NCBI GenBank assembly: GCA_938045585.1 | Contig: CALIAU010000007.1 | Coordinates: 186,001-250,000, forward strand | Length of the DNA stretch: 64,000 nt | Reading direction: 5' to 3' | Origin: an uncultured Saprospiraceae bacterium | GTDB lineage: Bacteria > Bacteroidota > Bacteroidia > Chitinophagales > Saprospiraceae | In this document: piece by piece, positions 63,201 to 64,000 of the stretch | How positions within the stretch are numbered: position 1 is the first letter of the stretch | Layout of the letters: each line of letters starts with the position of its first letter | Position numbers and translations under genes: made by a program | Notes under the pieces: generated by a model | What the model saw: only the letters and a program-made list of their open reading frames with translations | Told to the model about the DNA's origin: nothing | Databases searched by the model: none

Positions 63201-64000
63201 TCTCCTTCGCAAAAAACATTTCCCACTGTATTGTCTCCAGCACTTACGGAGGAGACGACATCTACGGTTATGACAGCCGAGGAAACCCCACAATTTGCAG
63301 AGCCAAGGGTATAGGTAAACATCACACTTTGTCCAGCAAAACCTGCTGTATTAAATGTAGAGCCTGTCAACGCAGAGGTGTTATCATCATCAGAAAACGT
63401 TCCTCCCAAATCAGCAAATACACTAAGGGCATCAAATAAATTGTACTCAGCACCCTCACAGATAGAAACAGTATTAGCGTCTCCTGCATTCGCTGCAGCA
63501 TCTACAATAACAGTAAGACTAGATATGGCATTACTGCATGGGGTGTTTGCAATAACTTCATAATTAAAGACATAGGTACCATTCCCAATACTAGAGAAAT
63601 CTACAGCACTTGGATCACTTAGGTCAACACCACTTCCATTTACGTCTGTCCAGAATCCACTTTGATCACTCGTAGAAACGGCGTTATAAAAATTAACGGG
63701 CGGGTCATCCGAACAAATTGTAAGACTATTTGAACTGCCCGCATCTGCTCCTTGCACGACTTCAATTTCGATTATCTCAATGTCATCTGCACAGGGAGCC
63801 GACCCAAAAACAGTATATGAAAACTGATATATGCTAGGAACAACTCCTGCAAAACTTACATTAAATGGATCTACATTCATATCCACACCTGCACCATCTA
63901 GATCGATCCATTGACCACCAAAATCGTGCACCCCAAGATTTGCATCGACATTAAAAGTCGTACCATCATTGCACACAATTAAATTAGTTGCATCTCCAGC
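60296..64000 (-). CDS. Giant SprB-like adhesin with Cys-paired repeats and CHU_C domain, 5' truncated
   Basis: The frame stays open to the right edge, so the N-terminus is missing; at least 1234 residues are visible. Order in the protein: four or more beta repeats of about 75-85 residues starting AGDxN (AGDANTVSICEGAEYN); a bridging segment; seven Cys-paired repeats (about 61560-62670) starting with C-x-G/D and ending CDS; an Ig-like part; an SprB repeat (SCFGVNDAGLEVDVSGG); and a CHU_C gliding-type C-terminal domain (VFVPNVFSPNDDGLNDMF ... FDRWGNRMYE). This is the class of T9SS type B cargo to which the gliding adhesin SprB belongs. Function as a surface adhesin is inference. Confidence 0.88.
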   Translation of the reverse strand, partial: AGDATNLIVCNDGTTFNVDANLGVHDFGGQWIDLDGAGVDMNVDPFNVSFAGVVPSIYQFSYTVFGSAPCADDIEIIEIEVVQGADAGSSNSLTICSDDPPVNFYNAVSTSDQSGFWTDVNGSGVDLSDPSAVDFSSIGNGTYVFNYEVIANTPCSNAISSLTVIVDAAANAGDANTVSICEGAEYNLFDALSVFADLGGTFSDDDNTSALTGSTFNTAGFAGQSVMFTYTLGSANCGVSSAVITVDVVSSVSAGDNTVGNVFCEGDVIDLFLVLQNEDAGGLFIDPLNTGALNANLFDSAISGTGTYTVNYEIGDNIICPLETSSIELIIVEAPTIMLQGDVELCPEECFELDIDLVGQGPLDFDLTAFEAPNVSSFIYTVSGENAGTTSVWICNGDQAEVSNDTIFMTPNPIPWMLIPNSISNAQCTNQVVNMDTVFVNTYSSYNVSITDDLCSDDSLEIGTMVFNAAMPSGLVMLSSVQGCDSIIDVNLNILDAGKLIVDNTLCTGESINIGGILFDEDNPSDTLIINDASASGCDSIIEVNLSFVESFNESDDVFICAGDSIMIDGVWVKDEGNYIDNLISVQQCDSIVDVSLMFYAPSEFLLNPTLCTGGMVIVNGTVYDADNPSGMETFDNASVNGCDSIVNIALDFSDEIIINLTREFCPGDSTQVGGIWYFENTFITESEVSSSGCDSTTNTTISVFPETVFNLNQELCNDGFIEVNGTIYDIDNPSGIETFENQDLNACDSTVLIALTFVTEITGMDQENICAGDSIFLEGAWQFDSGQYMDTFVSVNGCDSIVTTTLTVDDCFDLGTVEIIDNVCAGDANGSICVIINSGSIPLVVAWENTDNGEMGTIEISTLGNQFCESSLFSGNYILRYLDSTGAELASDNYTIQDLNAPLTGNIIVTNPLSCFGVNDAGLEVDVSGGAGNYTYSWNQNLGNGESVTNLGAGDYEVLVLDAEQCELFLDINLVAPQEMSFDVVSVNSTCADISNGSIRVSNINALTQDFTLSVNGNLLNAPYELSDLAAGSYTLVLTNTENCILENTIIIEDDASDILVDYTELYQIEILDSVQFVANYPASVDSVLWTPDNQGISCTTCLFPFFSPQSSSSYFLTLYDDSGCTEQIPITINVTIPEVNVFVPNVFSPNDDGLNDMFLIGFASIVTESYTLSIFDRWGNRMYEEDLDPNSQEGWDGKFNNVNVNPGVYMYQVRYIDPNRGEQYIGGSITVL

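Overview
The window reads as chromosomal DNA of a low-GC, probably aquatic member of the Bacteroidota, most like the Saprospiria/Flavobacteriia side of the phylum. Supporting evidence: secreted proteins ending in type IX secretion (T9SS) sorting domains (genes at 6360-8234, 21458-24391, 53890-58446) and a CHU_C-type C-terminus (60296-64000); the gliding lipoproteins GldD (35736-36329) and GldH (43024-43479); a Bacteroidota-type promoter (TTTG, 19 bases, TATATTTG) in front of the only tRNA; mostly no Shine-Dalgarno sequences; and gene sets common in the phylum (bacterial GGGP synthase, DUF4294, DUF3179, CHU_C). Both window edges cut through genes. No transposase, prophage, CRISPR array or rRNA is visible.

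Layout. 1-6.35 kb: a truncated DUF4153-like membrane protein, then the threonine operon thrA-thrB-thrC. 6.36-13.03 kb, minus strand: a T9SS-secreted beta-helix-like protein, an M1 metallopeptidase, an alpha/beta hydrolase and heme A synthase. This block also holds two parS centromere sites and one copy of a structured repeat. 13.03-13.44 kb: an AT-rich divergent intergenic region with a perfect DnaA box and a hairpin, a candidate origin. 13.44-21.46 kb: a dense plus-strand run (dtd, MazG-like, OppC-like permease, SpoIIE phosphatase, TM2/SHOCT protein, CBS/ACT protein, POTRA/barrel protein, nadK, two small genes) in which several genes overlap and start with TTG or GTG. 21.46-31.6 kb: a CotH/lamin-tail secreted protein, a GIY-YIG protein, a metallo-beta-lactamase hydrolase, a large beta-propeller outer-membrane protein, GGGP synthase-rsgA, a thioesterase and a LysE exporter. 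31.8-45.8 kb: clpB, an unknown gene plus gldD, a DUF3179 fusion protein, the second structured repeat, dapD, a PAP2-like membrane protein, DUF4294, mevalonate diphosphate decarboxylase, rhodanese, gldH, dnaJ-grpE and a TlpA thioredoxin. 45.9-53.7 kb: a repeat-rich secreted protein, then a polysaccharide module (GT2, Wzy/WaaL-like, Wzz-like, Wzx-like) with tRNA-Val inside it. 53.8-64 kb: a 1518-residue HYR/dockerin/T9SS protein, recA, and a giant SprB/CHU_C adhesin that runs off the right edge.

The most unusual signals are non-coding. (1) Two copies of a roughly 155-180 bp intergenic repeat (about 10979-11133 on plus, about 38863-39040 on minus) fold into similar branched structures, and three helices are kept by compensating base changes. 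One copy carries an extra complete hairpin. (2) Two parS sites lie 47 bp apart, about 2.4 kb from the AT-rich region with the DnaA box, where gene orientation diverges. (3) Several inverted repeats sit where operators would be, including in front of recA and the 6360-8234 gene. Among proteins, the cysteine-paired repeat shared by the 45930 and 60296 genes and the CarboxypepD_reg/DUF3179 fusion stand out.
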